The notes: generated by a model not told the origin, from the letters alone. 64,000 nucleotides of DNA from DASQEH01 sp963765725 (GCA_963765725.1 CAVXXI010000002.1:124001-188000), one strand, 5' to 3'. Positions 43,648 to 53,502 are shown, numbered from the stretch's first letter. Program-made: numbers and translations.

Positions 43648-45439
43648 CGAGACCTAGCCGGGCCAGCTCCTCGTCGACGATCGACGGGTCGAGCTTGACG
43701 AATATCGGGCTCGGCTTCCCGACCAGCGCCCCGGGCGTCACCGGGTGACGCTCCCAACGGACCGGGTCGGAGTAGTCGCCGGTGATCACCGGGTACGGCG
43801 CACCCCCGTCGAGGTCGTCGACTTCGTCGATCCGCGGCATCGGTGCCACTTGGCCCGTACCACCCAGCGCGGCATGGACCGTGTTCGCACTGAACGGCAG
43901 GAACGGCGACAGCAGCAGGTTGCAGTCGCTGACTGCCTGCGCGACGACGTAAAGGATCGTCGCCAGCCGCTCGCGTTGCGACTCATCCTTCAGCTTGTAC
44001 GGCGCCTGCTCGGTGACGTACTTGTTCACCTCCCCGACGACCCTCATCGCCTCGGCGATGGCCTGCCGCTGGTGATGGGTACGGATCAACTCACCCACAG
44101 AGTCGAACGCCCTCGCCACCTCGGCCAGGAGCTCGTCATCGGACGCCTCGAGCTCGCCCGGCTTCGGGATCTCACCGAAACTTCGATGCAGCATCGTGGC
44201 CGTCCGGTTGACCAGGTTGCCCCATCCGGCGACGAGCTCCCCGTTGGTGCGCCGAAGGAACTCCGCCCACGTGAAGTCGCTGTCGGAGTTCTCGGGGCCA
44301 GCGGCGCTGATGAAGTACCGCAACGCGTCGGGCTGGTACCGGTCGAGAACGTCGCGGACGTAGATGACCACGCCGCGGCTCGAGGAGAACTTCCGGCTCT
44401 CCATCGTCAGGTACTCCGAGCTCACGACTTCCGTGGGCAGCTCGAGCGCACCGTACAGGCCCGGCCGACCCCCACGGGACCCACGCCCGTCGTAGGCGAG
44501 CAGCTCGGCCGGCCAGATCTGGGAGTGGAACGTGATGTTGTCCTTGCCCATGAAGTAGTACGAAAGGGCATCGGGGTTGTTCCACCAGCGCCGCCACGCG
44601 TCAGGGTCGCCGGATCGGCGCGCCCACTCGATGGATGCGGACAGGTAGCCGATGACCGCGTCAAACCAGACGTACAGACGCTTCGTCGGGTGGTCGCGCC
44701 AGCCGTCCAGCGGCACCGGGATCCCCCAGTCGATGTCGCGGGTCATCGCTCGTGGCTTGATGTCCTTCAAGATGTTCTGGCTGAACCGGATGACGTTCGG
44801 CCGCCACATCCCCGACGCCTCACGACCGTCGAGCCACTCGGTGAGCGCGTCGCCGAGCGCCGGCAGGTCGAGGAAGAAGTGCTGGGTCTCGACGAACTCG
44901 GGCGTCTCACCGTTGATGCGGCTACGAGGATTGATCAGATCCGTTGCATCGAGCTGGTTGCCACAGTTGTCGCACTGGTCGCCGCGAGCGGAGTCGTACC
45001 CGCAGATGGGGCACGTGCCCTCGATGTACCGGTCGGGCAGCGTGCGGCCCGTGGACGGGGAGACGGCACCTTTCGTCGTCTGCTCGATCATGTACCCGTT
45101 GCGGTGGACCGTCGTGAACATCTCCTGCACGACGGCGTAATGGTTCGGCGTCGTGGTGCGGGTGAAGAGGTCGTACGTCAGCCCCAGAGCGGTGAGGTCC
45201 TCGACGATGAGGCGGTTGTTCTTGTCGGCGAGCTCGCGGGGGGTCACGCCTGCGGCATCGGCGGCGACGAGGATCGGGGTGCCGTGCTCGTCGGTTCCGC
45301 TGACCATGAGGACCTGATGACCGGCCATCCGCATGTACCTGCTGAAGACGTCGGAGGGCACGCCGAAACCGGCCACGTGGCCGATATGGCGCGGGCCGTT
45401 GGCATACGGCCAGGCGACGGCGGACAGGACATACGTCAT
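43634..45439 (-). CDS. metG: Methionyl-tRNA synthetase
   Basis: The 601-residue class I synthetase has HIGH (residues 18-21 of YANGPRHIGHVAG), a zinc knuckle (CPICGYDSARGDQCDNCG), and KFSSSRG as the KMSKS loop. It charges initiator and elongator tRNA-Met. The ATG at 45439 gives the normal MTYVLSAVAWPYANG start; an open frame extends to 45541 through the second 22-bp repeat array and is not coding. No C-terminal tRNA-binding (Trbp111) domain is present. Confidence 0.95.
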   Translation of the reverse strand: MTYVLSAVAWPYANGPRHIGHVAGFGVPSDVFSRYMRMAGHQVLMVSGTDEHGTPILVAADAAGVTPRELADKNNRLIVEDLTALGLTYDLFTRTTTPNHYAVVQEMFTTVHRNGYMIEQTTKGAVSPSTGRTLPDRYIEGTCPICGYDSARGDQCDNCGNQLDATDLINPRSRINGETPEFVETQHFFLDLPALGDALTEWLDGREASGMWRPNVIRFSQNILKDIKPRAMTRDIDWGIPVPLDGWRDHPTKRLYVWFDAVIGYLSASIEWARRSGDPDAWRRWWNNPDALSYYFMGKDNITFHSQIWPAELLAYDGRGSRGGRPGLYGALELPTEVVSSEYLTMESRKFSSSRGVVIYVRDVLDRYQPDALRYFISAAGPENSDSDFTWAEFLRRTNGELVAGWGNLVNRTATMLHRSFGEIPKPGELEASDDELLAEVARAFDSVGELIRTHHQRQAIAEAMRVVGEVNKYVTEQAPYKLKDESQRERLATILYVVAQAVSDCNLLLSPFLPFSANTVHAALGGTGQVAPMPRIDEVDDLDGGAPYPVITGDYSDPVRWERHPVTPGALVGKPSPIFVKLDPSIVDEELARLGLDEQR

Positions 45440-45491
45440 GGCCCCAAGCCTAGAGGCGACTGTCCAGCCCGATTCCCGACGGTGGCGACCG

Positions 45492-45592
45492 GCGCACATG
45501 TCCGGTCGAGCGGGCAAGAATGTCCAGTCGAGCGGGCGCAAATGCCCGGTCGAGCGGGCGGGAATGCCCGGTCGAGCGGGCGTCAGGGGCGG
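45492..45592 (+). repeat. 22-bp repeat array 2 (all units in one direction)
   Basis: Three complete, contiguous units (45505-45526, 45527-45548, 45549-45570) with the core GAGCGGGC followed by AATG, a partial one before them (45492-45504) and a partial one after (from 45571). The last unit runs into the stop codon of rsmI (45583-45585). The array lies between the stop of rsmI and the start of metG, both leftward, so here units are antisense to the flanking genes, unlike arrays 1 and 3. Confidence 0.88.
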
Positions 45593-46416
45593 GAGCGGTG
45601 AGCGGCGGCGTACACGACCCGGCGCGGGTGGCCGGTGTCACGCACGACGGCGCCGATCGCGTCGCGGCGTGACATGCCGCCGGCCTGCGCCTCGTCGACG
45701 AGGCGAGCCAGGGCGTCGGCGTCCAGCTCGTCCGGCACCGTCTCCGGAGCTCCCGACACGACGACGGTGACCTCTCCCCTGATGCCGCCGTCCGCCCAGT
45801 CGGCGAGCTCGGCCAGGCCACCGCGCCGGATCTCCTCGTACGTCTTCGTCAGCTCACGGCACACCGCTGCCGGTCGGTCCGCGCCCAAGGTAGCGGCCAT
45901 CGCCCGAAGAGTCGTCGCCGTCCGCCGCGGTGACTCGAAGAAGACCATGGTGCGCACTTCGTCGGCGAGCTCGGCCAGCCGCACCGACCTCTCACCCTGC
46001 CGACGGGGAAGGAACCCCTCGAAGCAGAACCGGTCGACGGGCAGCCCGGAGACGGCCAGTGCGGTCAGGACCGCGGACGGCCCGGGCACGGCCGTGACGG
46101 GAACGTCCGCCGCGACCGCGGCGGCCACGAGCCGGTAGCCCGGGTCGGAGACGCTAGGCATCCCGGCGTCGGTGACCAGCAGTACCCGCGACCCTGCCAC
46201 CAGCGCCTCCACGAGCTGCCCCGTGCGGTGCGCCTCGTTGCCCTCGAAGTACGAGACCACGCTCGCGCGGATGTCGACGCCGAGCCCGGCCGCGAGCCGG
46301 CGCAGCCGCCGGGTGTCCTCGGCGGCGATCACGTCGGCACCCGCAAGCTCGGCGGCCAGCCGCGGCGACGCGTCGTCGGTTCGCCCGATCGGGGTCGCCG
46401 CCACCACCAGCGTCAT
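45583..46416 (-). CDS. rsmI: 16S rRNA (cytidine1402-2'-O)-methyltransferase RsmI
   Basis: RsmI methylates C1402 of 16S rRNA with SAM. The 277-residue protein has the tetrapyrrole-methylase fold: VVAATPIGRTDDASPRLAAELAGA, ALVAGSRVLLVTDAGMPSVSDPG, PGPSAVLTALAVSGLP and FFESPRRTATTL. ATG at 46416. It is the first of the leftward rsmI-metG-tatD-rpf run and is divergent from the mannosyltransferase gene (38 bp). Its stop is inside the second repeat array. Confidence 0.92.
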   Translation of the reverse strand: MTLVVAATPIGRTDDASPRLAAELAGADVIAAEDTRRLRRLAAGLGVDIRASVVSYFEGNEAHRTGQLVEALVAGSRVLLVTDAGMPSVSDPGYRLVAAAVAADVPVTAVPGPSAVLTALAVSGLPVDRFCFEGFLPRRQGERSVRLAELADEVRTMVFFESPRRTATTLRAMAATLGADRPAAVCRELTKTYEEIRRGGLAELADWADGGIRGEVTVVVSGAPETVPDELDADALARLVDEAQAGGMSRRDAIGAVVRDTGHPRRVVYAAAHRSRP

Positions 46417-46454
46417 AGCGGCATTGTCGCAGCCGCCGACCGTACGATGGCGCC

Positions 46455-48202
46455 GTGGCGACAGCGACCCGTACCGGAGGCGAGTCCGGATGGTCGCCCC
46501 GGGGAGCCCAGGCACTGCTCGGCAGCACGGTCACCGGCGAGCCGCTGCCTCGACTGCGACGGCGACTCACGCCCGCGTCGTTTCGAAGCGACCCGGTGTG
46601 GGGCTGGCTGGCTCCGATCATCATCTGCCTGTGCTCCGGCATCCTCCAGTTCTGGAACATCACCACCCCGCACGACATCACGTTCGACGAGACGTACTAC
46701 GCGAAGGACGCCTACTCGCTGCTCGTGAAGCACTATGCGGCGAACTTCGTCAACGACGGGAACGACGCCAACGGCAGTGAGGCCGACAAGATCATCAACT
46801 CCGGCTCGACCAGGGGGATCTTCGCGCCGGGAGTGAGCGAGGTGGTGCATCCGGAGGTGGGCAAGTGGATGATCGCCGTCGGCGAGTGGATGTTCGGCAT
46901 GAACCCGCTCGGGTGGCGCTTCTCCTCAGCGTTCACCGGCACGCTGATGATCCTGGTGATGTGCAGGCTGGTGCGCCGGCTGACCGGCTCGACGGTACTC
47001 GGCTGTATCGCCGGGGTGCTGCTCACTCTCGACGGACTGCACTTCGTCATGTCGCGGATCGCCCTGCTCGACATCTTCTTGGCCTTCTGGCTGCTGTGCG
47101 GCGTCCACTGCCTGGTCGCCGACCGCGACTGGGCCCGTGAGCGGTTCGCGCGGCGCTTCGAGATGACCCCGCGGCGGGACCGGTTCGACTTCGGACCGGT
47201 GCGAGGCTTCCTGCTCCGCCCGTGGCGTGTCCTGGCGGGCGTCTGCTTCGGTCTGGCCTGCGGCACGAAGTGGAGCGCGATCTTCGTCGTCGCGGGGTTC
47301 GGCCTGCTGATCTGGGCCTGGGACTGCGGGGATGCGGCGCGCCGCCGGCGTGCGCTGGGCACCGGCCAAGTCGTTCCTCGTCGACGCCCTTCCCTCTCTC
47401 GTCTCTATCGTCCTCGTCGGCCTGGTCGTGTACGTCGTCAGCTGGATGGGGTTCCTGACGCACGCGCAGAAGTTCGAGGACGCGTTCGGTCACGCCGTAG
47501 ACAAGAACGACTGGACGTGGAGCTCTGTCGACGACCATCCGCACAACGCGATCGAGGGAGTCGCGCACGATCTCGACATCTTGTGGAACTACCACAAGGA
47601 GGTCTACATGTTCCACACCGGCGCCTATCTGGCGTCGCAGTACCACCCCTGGCAGTCGAACCCCGGCGGCTGGCTCGTCCTCAACCGTCCGATCGCCTTC
47701 GCAGTCGAGACCACCGACACCATCCCCAACTGTCCGGAGGGGCAGCAGTGCGTGAAGGAGATCCTCGCGCTGGGCAACCCCGTTCTGTGGTGGAGCGGTG
47801 TCGTGGCGCTGTTTGTCGGCCTCGGGTACTGGCTCACGCGCCGCGACTGGCGCTTCGGCATCCCGATCGTCGGGGTGCTGACCACCTGGCTGCCGTGGTT
47901 CCGGTTCGACAACCGGCAGATCTTCTTCTACTACGGCGTCTCCATCATCCCGTTCACCGTGATCGCGATCACCCTGGTCCTCGGCAAGCTGCTCGGTCGG
48001 GTCGGTGCGCCGTACGGGCGACGGCTGGCCGGGGCTCTCGTCGTCGCCGCCTTCGTGGTGTCGACCGCCTCGTGTTTCGCGTACTTCTACCCCGATCTGG
48101 AGCGACCGCGTGCTGTCGCTCGACGCCTGGCACTCGCGCATCTGGCTGACCTACTGGAACAAGTCTGTGCCCGCCCCCGGCGCCTCCAGCAGCGCCCAGT
48201 AA
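46455..48202 (+). CDS. pmt: Protein O-mannosyltransferase (PMT/GT39), two single-base frameshifts
   Basis: This membrane enzyme transfers mannose from polyprenyl-phosphate-mannose to exported proteins. The N-terminal PF02366-like part contains the DE pair of the first loop (TFDETYYAKDAY), then ten or so helices; the C-terminal part has the PMT_4TMC region (SQYHPWQSNPGGWLVLNRP, WLPWF). The frame changes twice: an extra G in the GGGG at about 47326-47330, then an extra C in the CCCC at about 48092-48095 (TACCCCGATCTGG where Y-P-I-W needs TAC CCG ATC TGG). Corrected, it is one 581-residue protein ending DAWHSRIWLTYWNKSV. GTG start at 46455. Confidence 0.85.
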
Positions 48203-48244
48203 GCGGGGCGTCCGGCGCCCGGGCGACGTCGACGCGAATTGCAG

Positions 48245-48274
48245 ATGACAATCGTTCTCAACTGGGGGTAGTCT
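48245..48274 (+). promoter_or_regulatory. Probable zinc-operon promoter with Zur/Fur-type box
   Basis: TGACAATCGTTCTCA (48246-48260) is a near-palindrome that follows the actinobacterial Zur/Fur pattern TGAnAAnnnTTnTCA. It overlaps a candidate -35 (ATGACA, 48245-48250), with a candidate -10 TAGTCT at 48269-48274 and an 18-bp spacer. The first gene starts at 48321. A Fur-family gene closes the same operon. Confidence 0.7.
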
Positions 48275-48320
48275 CGACGTACGCCAGCGAACCCCCGCGA
48301 GCGCTCACTGGAAGGCGTCC

Positions 48321-49232
48321 ATGTCCCGCCTGGTCCGCCAGCTCTGCCTGATCGCCGCAGCGGCGACCTGCGCGCTGGCGACGACCGGCTGCGCCGGCGC
48401 CTCTTCCGCCGAGGCGAGCTCCGCGAGCGTGACCGTCGTCGCGTCGACCGACGTGTGGGGGGACATCGCCGCGACCGTTGGGGGCCGGAGGGTGAACGTA
48501 TCGTCGCTCGTCACGTCGCCCGACCAAGACCCGCACACGTACACCGCGAGCGCCCGCGACGAGCTGGCGGTGTCGAAGGCCGATGTGGTGGTCGAAAACG
48601 GCGGCGGCTACGACGACTTCATGCGCCAGCTGGTCGCAGCGGCGAATGCGGACCCGACGGTCATCGACGCGGTCGACGTCTCGCGCCTCGCAGCACACGG
48701 CGGCGAGCCGAACGAGCACGTGTGGTACGACCTCGAGGCAGCCGAGAAGGTGGCTCGCTCGATGGCGGCCGCCTTCGGGAAGGTGGACCCGGCCCACGCC
48801 GCCGACTACGCGTCCAACGCGCGGTCGTTCGACTCGACGGTCAACCGCCTGATCCGGCGCGAGGCCGTGCTGAAGCGGCACGTGGGAGGCATGGGCGTCG
48901 CCGTCACGGAGCCTCTCCCCGTGTACATGCTTGACGCCATCGGCGTCGCGGACGAGACCCCCGCGGCGTTCAGCCGGGCGGTCGAGGAGGGCGGGGACGT
49001 CTCGGTGGGGAACCTCGACGCGACCCTCGGCCTGCTGACCGGCCACCGCGTGGCGGCTCTCGTCGTCAACGAGCAGACCACGGACCCGTTCACGGAGCGC
49101 GTGAGGGCGGCCGCCACCTCGGCCGGCGTGCCGGTCGTGGGCGTGACGGAGACGCTGCCGGCGGACGTCCACTACGCCGCCTGGATGGCCCACAACCTTG
49201 ACCATCTCGACACCGCGCTGAGCCGCCGATGA
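48321..49232 (+). CDS. znuA: Zinc ABC transporter substrate-binding lipoprotein
   Basis: The 303-residue lipoprotein (lipobox LATTGCAG, Cys near residue 24) belongs to the cluster A-I metal-binding proteins: VASTDVWGDIAATVGG, the first metal His in SPDQDPHTY and the second in NEHVWYDLEA. No long His-rich loop is present, so zinc or manganese are both compatible by sequence; the zur gene and operator favour zinc. Its stop overlaps the ATPase start by ATGA. Confidence 0.82.
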   Translation: MSRLVRQLCLIAAAATCALATTGCAGASSAEASSASVTVVASTDVWGDIAATVGGRRVNVSSLVTSPDQDPHTYTASARDELAVSKADVVVENGGGYDDFMRQLVAAANADPTVIDAVDVSRLAAHGGEPNEHVWYDLEAAEKVARSMAAAFGKVDPAHAADYASNARSFDSTVNRLIRREAVLKRHVGGMGVAVTEPLPVYMLDAIGVADETPAAFSRAVEEGGDVSVGNLDATLGLLTGHRVAALVVNEQTTDPFTERVRAAATSAGVPVVGVTETLPADVHYAAWMAHNLDHLDTALSRR

Positions 49233-50122
49233 CCTCGCTCGCTCCTCAGACACCCGAGACCCGGGCCAGTACTGCTGCGGCGGCCGGCATCCCGCCCGCG
49301 GTCGAGCTGGAGTCGGGCACGCTGTCGTACGGTCACCGGGTGCTGTGGTCGGATCTCGACCTGACCGTCGAGCCCGGAGAGTTCCTGGCCGTGCTCGGTC
49401 CCAACGGCACCGGAAAGACCAGCCTGTTGAAGGTTCTGCTCGGCCTCGCCCCGCTGACGCGCGGGACCAGCCGGGTCGCCGGCCGGCCGGTGCGGCGCGG
49501 CAACCCCGACATCGGGTACATCCCCCAGCACCGCGGCTTCGACGCCGACGTGCCGCTTCGCGCCCGCGACCTCGTACGCCTCGGCATCGACGGTCACCGT
49601 TGGGGGTTCGGCCTGCCGAGCGCCGAGCGGCGCAGGCGGGTGGACCAACTCCTCCGGGAGGTCGGCGCGAGCTCGTACGCCGACGTGCCCCTCGGTCGGC
49701 TGTCGGGCGGGGAGCAGCAGCGGGTACGGGTCGCGCAGGCGCTGGCCACGTCGCCGCGGCTGTTGCTGTGCGACGAGCCGTTGCTGTCACTCGACCTCAG
49801 CCACCAGCAGCACGTCGTCGACCTGATCGACGCCCAGCGCCGCGACCACGACACCGCCGTCCTCTTCGTCACGCACGAGATCAACCCGGTCCTGCCGCTC
49901 GTCGACCGCGTGCTGTACCTCATCGACGGCTCGTTCCGGCTGGGGACGCCGCAGGAGGTCATGACGTCTGAAGTGCTGAGCGAGCTGTACTCGTCGCCGA
50001 TCGAGGTGGTCCGCCGCGGCGATCGGATGCTCGTGGTCGGCGCGGCCGACGAAGCGGCGCACCAGCACGACGACGCCCGGCCCCGCCATCAGCAGCCACG
50101 CCACCGGCAGGGGTTGCGATGA
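49229..50122 (+). CDS. znuC: Zinc ABC transporter ATP-binding protein
   Basis: The 297-residue ATPase has Walker A GPNGTGKTS, Q-loop YIPQHRGF, signature LSGGEQQR, Walker B LLLCDEPLLSLD and the switch His in VTHEIN. It powers the metal importer. The C-terminus ends in a His-rich stretch (AAHQHDDARPRHQQPRHRQG) that could bind zinc and is not usual in the family. ATG overlaps both neighbours by 4 nt. Confidence 0.85.
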   Translation: MTSLAPQTPETRASTAAAAGIPPAVELESGTLSYGHRVLWSDLDLTVEPGEFLAVLGPNGTGKTSLLKVLLGLAPLTRGTSRVAGRPVRRGNPDIGYIPQHRGFDADVPLRARDLVRLGIDGHRWGFGLPSAERRRRVDQLLREVGASSYADVPLGRLSGGEQQRVRVAQALATSPRLLLCDEPLLSLDLSHQQHVVDLIDAQRRDHDTAVLFVTHEINPVLPLVDRVLYLIDGSFRLGTPQEVMTSEVLSELYSSPIEVVRRGDRMLVVGAADEAAHQHDDARPRHQQPRHRQGLR

Positions 50123-51015
50123 ACGTCCTGCTCAGCGCCCTCGTCTGGCACGACGTCGTCAACTTCAGCGACTACGGCGAGCTCCTTCCGCTGGTACGGA
50201 ACTCGCTCATCGCCGGCGCGGTCCTCGGCGTGCTCGGCGGAGTGGTCGGCGTCGTGGTGATGGCCCGCGACCTGCCGTTCGCCGTCCACGGGATCAGCGA
50301 GCTCTCGTTCGCCGGGGCCTCGGGCGCCCTGCTCTTCGGTGCCGGTGTGGCCTCCGGTGCGTTCGTGGGATCCCTGATCGCTGCCCTGCTCCTCGGTGTG
50401 CTGGGCTTGCGCGCACGCGACCGCAACTCCGTGATCGGCGTCATCATGCCGTTCGGGCTGGGCCTCGGCATCTTGTTCCTGGCTCTCTACCACGGGCGGG
50501 CCGCGAACAAGTTCGGCCTGCTCACCGGCCAGATCGTCGCCGTCGACACGACCGGCCTGCGTACCCTCGCGATCACCGCCGTGGTCGTCCTCGCCGTACT
50601 CGCCGCGATCTGGCGGCCGCTGATGTTCGCGAGCCTCGACGAGGACGTCGCTGCCGCGAGAGGCGTACCGGTGCGGCTGCTCGGACCACTGTTCATGGTG
50701 CTGCTGGGATGCGCGGTCGCGGTCTCGGTCCAGATCGTCGGTGCCCTGCTCGTCCTGGCCCTGCTCCTGGTTCCGGCCGCCGCCGCGATGAAGGTGACGG
50801 CGTCGCCGCTGTGGGTACCCGTGCTGTCGGTGGTCTTCGCGCTCACGGCCACCGTCGGGGGCATCTTCGTGGCGATCGGTACGACGATCCCGATCAGCCC
50901 GTACATCACCACGATCTCGTTCGTGATCTACCTCGTGTGCCGGGTCCTCGGGTGGCTGCGCGGCCGCCACGGCTGGGTCACCCGGCGCACCCTCGAGGAC
51001 GTGGCGGCGGCGTGA
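50119..51015 (+). CDS. znuB: Zinc ABC transporter permease
   Basis: The 298-residue protein has eight to nine hydrophobic helices and the ABC-3 family pattern (GVVGVVVMARDLPFAVHGISELSFAG; given in part), including the DLPFAVHGISE segment near the coupling helix. It forms the membrane channel of the importer with two copies. It overlaps znuC by 4 nt and the zur start by 1 nt. Confidence 0.85.
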   Translation: MNVLLSALVWHDVVNFSDYGELLPLVRNSLIAGAVLGVLGGVVGVVVMARDLPFAVHGISELSFAGASGALLFGAGVASGAFVGSLIAALLLGVLGLRARDRNSVIGVIMPFGLGLGILFLALYHGRAANKFGLLTGQIVAVDTTGLRTLAITAVVVLAVLAAIWRPLMFASLDEDVAAARGVPVRLLGPLFMVLLGCAVAVSVQIVGALLVLALLLVPAAAAMKVTASPLWVPVLSVVFALTATVGGIFVAIGTTIPISPYITTISFVIYLVCRVLGWLRGRHGWVTRRTLEDVAAA

Positions 51016-51407
51016 TGGCCAAGATCACCCGGCAGCGACAGGCGGTCCTCGCCGCTCTCGACTCCGCGAGCAGCTTCTGCACCGCACAGGAGCTGCACGA
51101 CGTGCTGCGCCATCGCGGCGAGAAGGTCGGACTGGCCACCGTGTACAGGTCCCTGCAGCTGATGGCCGACGCCGAGGAGGTGGACGTCATCCGCAGCGAC
51201 GGTGGCGAGGCGTCCTACCGTCGCTGCTCGTCCAAGCACCATCACCACCTCGTCTGCCGGGTCTGCGGCCGGGCCGTCGAGGTCAGCGGGCCTGCCGTCG
51301 AGGCATGGGCCGACCGGGTCGCCGGCGAGCACGGCTTCAGCGAGGTCAGCCACACGGTGGAGCTCTCCGGCGTATGCGCGTCGTGCTCGGACACCGGACG
51401 GGCCTGA
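51015..51407 (+). CDS. zur: Fur-family regulator, Zur type
   Basis: The 130-residue protein has the Fur winged helix (AQELHDVLRHRGEKVGLATVYRSL) and the zinc ligands of Zur: HHHHLVCRVCG and the C-terminal CASC pair, which bind a structural zinc; a regulatory site uses the HHHH stretch. When zinc is sufficient it represses uptake genes. Being last in the znuACB operon behind a Zur-like box implies autoregulation. The start ATG overlaps the znuB stop as TGATG. Confidence 0.88.
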   Translation: MAKITRQRQAVLAALDSASSFCTAQELHDVLRHRGEKVGLATVYRSLQLMADAEEVDVIRSDGGEASYRRCSSKHHHHLVCRVCGRAVEVSGPAVEAWADRVAGEHGFSEVSHTVELSGVCASCSDTGRA

Positions 51408-51458
51408 GCCGTGCGAGCTTCACCGGCGCCGGAGCCAGCTGTAAGTGGAGCCGAGTCA

Positions 51459-51470
51459 TCACAGGTGTGA
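51459..51470. promoter_or_regulatory. TCACA/TGTGA inverted repeat before ggt
   Basis: A TCACA-gg-TGTGA inverted repeat lies 103 bp before the ggt start, in the gap after zur. A TACCTT at 51520-51525 could be a -10 box. The role is unknown; only the symmetry is seen. Confidence 0.3.
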
Positions 51471-51572
51471 CACGCCGAACGCGGCGCCTCGCCCGCCTGC
51501 ACGACCCCGCTCACAGCGATACCTTCTGACGTGCCCGGCGAGGCGCCGGGCAGTCGTGAGGGGAAGTCGCCA

Positions 51573-53440
51573 ATGCGTTCACGCCGTACCCTGCTCGTCG
51601 CACCCGCACTGCTCGTGTCGACTGTGCTGCTCACACCGACCGCCGGCGTCGCCACCGGACCCGGCGGCTCCGGCACCGCGACCGGTCCCGCGACGGCCAG
51701 CCGACCGGGTGCCACCGCCAAGCACGCCGTCGCGGTCGGCACGGGCGGCGCCGTCGCCTCGGAAACCACGGGTGCCTCGCGGGCGGGGTTGGCCGTGCTC
51801 AAACACGGCGGTAACGCCATCGACGCGGCGGTCGCCACCGCTGCTGCACTCGGTGTCGACGACCCGTACGTCGCCGGGCCGGGCGGTGGCGGGTTCATGG
51901 TCATCTACCTGGCAAAGAGCCACAAGATCGTCACGATCGACGGGCGCGAGATGTGCCCGCGCCGGTGCACGCCGCACCTGTTCACCGACAAGGCCGGAAA
52001 GCCGCTCGACTTCGAGCTGGCCCGGCACTCGGGTATCAGTGTGGGCGTTCCCGGCATGGTCGCCCAATGGGCGAAGGCGACCCGTAAGTACGGCCGGCAC
52101 TCGCTGGCACGCAACCTCCGGCCGGCGATCCGGCTGGCGCGGCGCGGCTTCCGGGTGACCCAGTCGTTCCACAACAGGACCCTCGAGTCCCTCTCCGACC
52201 TGCGCGCCTTCCGCCCGAGCCGCAGGCTGTTCCTGACGGCCCATGGGAAGGCCCTGCCCGTCGGCACGAGGTTCCGCAACCCCGACCTCGCTCGGACCTA
52301 CGCGAAGATCGCGGCGCACGGCCCCGCGTACCTCTACGGCGGACCGCTCGGCAGCGCCATCGCGCGTACCGTTCGCCACCCACCGGTCGCCGCCGCGGCC
52401 CCGCACGGCTTCCGCTCGATCCACGGGATCATGCGCGCCGGTGACGTCCGCCGCTACGTCGCGAAGAACCGGCGCCCCACCCATGTCCGCTATCGCGGTC
52501 TCGACGTGTATGGCATGGCACCGCCGTCCTCCGGCGGCACCACGGTCGGCGAGGCGCTCAACATCCTGTCCGGGTGGCCGCTCGGCAAGGAGTCACGCGC
52601 GCGGGCGCTGTTCCACTACCTCGAGGCGTCGCGGCTCGCCTTCGCCGACCGTAACGGCTACGTCGGGGACCCCGACTACGCCCCGGTCCCCATCTCCGGT
52701 CTACTCGACAAGGACTTCGCGAAGACGCGCCGGTGCCTCGTCCACAACACCGCGCTGAAGAGCCCGGTCGCCCCCGGCACCCCGTACGAGCCGTACCCGT
52801 CGAAGTGCGGTCACGCGAAGGCTGCGCCGTCGGCCGGACGCGAGGGCACGTCGACGAACCACATCGTGACCGCGGACAAGTGGGGCAACGTCGTCTCGTA
52901 CACCAACACCATCGAGCAGATCGCTGGCAGCGGCATGACCGTCCCCGGGTACGGCTTCCTGCTCAACAACGAGATGACGGACTTCGACTTCACGCCTGCG
53001 ACGCCGGAGACGTACGACCCCAACCTTCCAGCGCCAGGCAAGCGCCCGAGGTCGAGCATGAGCCCGACGATCGTGCTGCGGCACGACCGGCCCTGGCTAG
53101 TGGTCGGGTCGCCGGGTGGGGCGACGATCATCACGACGGTGCTGCAGACGCTCATCAACCGGATCGACTTCCACATGTCGCTGCCGGAGGCGATCGCCGC
53201 CCCGCGTGCGAGCCAGGAGAACTCCACGACGACCCTGGCCGAGCGCGGCTTCGTGAAGGCGCCGTACGCGCACGCCCTGAAGAACGAATTCGGGGAGTCG
53301 TTCCTCGTGGAGCCGCCGCCGGACCAGGTGATCGGCTTCGTCAACGCGCTGGAGTTCCTCAGGCCGAAGCTGATCGAGGCCGCCACCGAGCCCACCCGGC
53401 TCGGGGTGGAACCGCTCTGGTGGTGCACCCGCGCGGGTAA
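51573..53440 (+). CDS. ggt: Secreted gamma-glutamyltransferase, frameshift at the 3' end
   Basis: The enzyme cleaves or transfers gamma-glutamyl groups of glutathione and related thiols. It has a signal peptide (residues 1-30), the large-subunit blocks ASETTGASRAGLAVLKHGGNA and YVAGPGGGGFMV, and the auto-cleavage region with the nucleophilic Thr in GTSTNHIVTAD. The frame runs intact to EPTRLG, then a base is missing in the G run at about 53403-53406; restored, it ends GGGTALVVHPRG-stop at 53440, the normal C-terminus, 622 residues. Uncorrected, translation reads through into the next gene. ATG at 51573 with GGGGA before it. Confidence 0.85.
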
Positions 53441-53448
53441 CGCGCAGG

Positions 53449-53488
53449 CGTCCCCGTGCCGCGGCTGCGCGGCCGCGGCACGGGGACG
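53449..53488 (+). terminator. Perfect 17-bp hairpin after ggt
   Basis: CGTCCCCGTGCCGCGGC (53449-53465) pairs completely with 53472-53488 across a 6-nt loop TGCGCG. It starts 8 nt after the restored ggt stop and ends 14 nt before the sulfotransferase ATG. There is no T-tract. It is the strongest simple hairpin I saw in the window and probably ends ggt transcription. Confidence 0.75.
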
Positions 53489-53502
53489 TCTACGCTCGTC
53501 GG

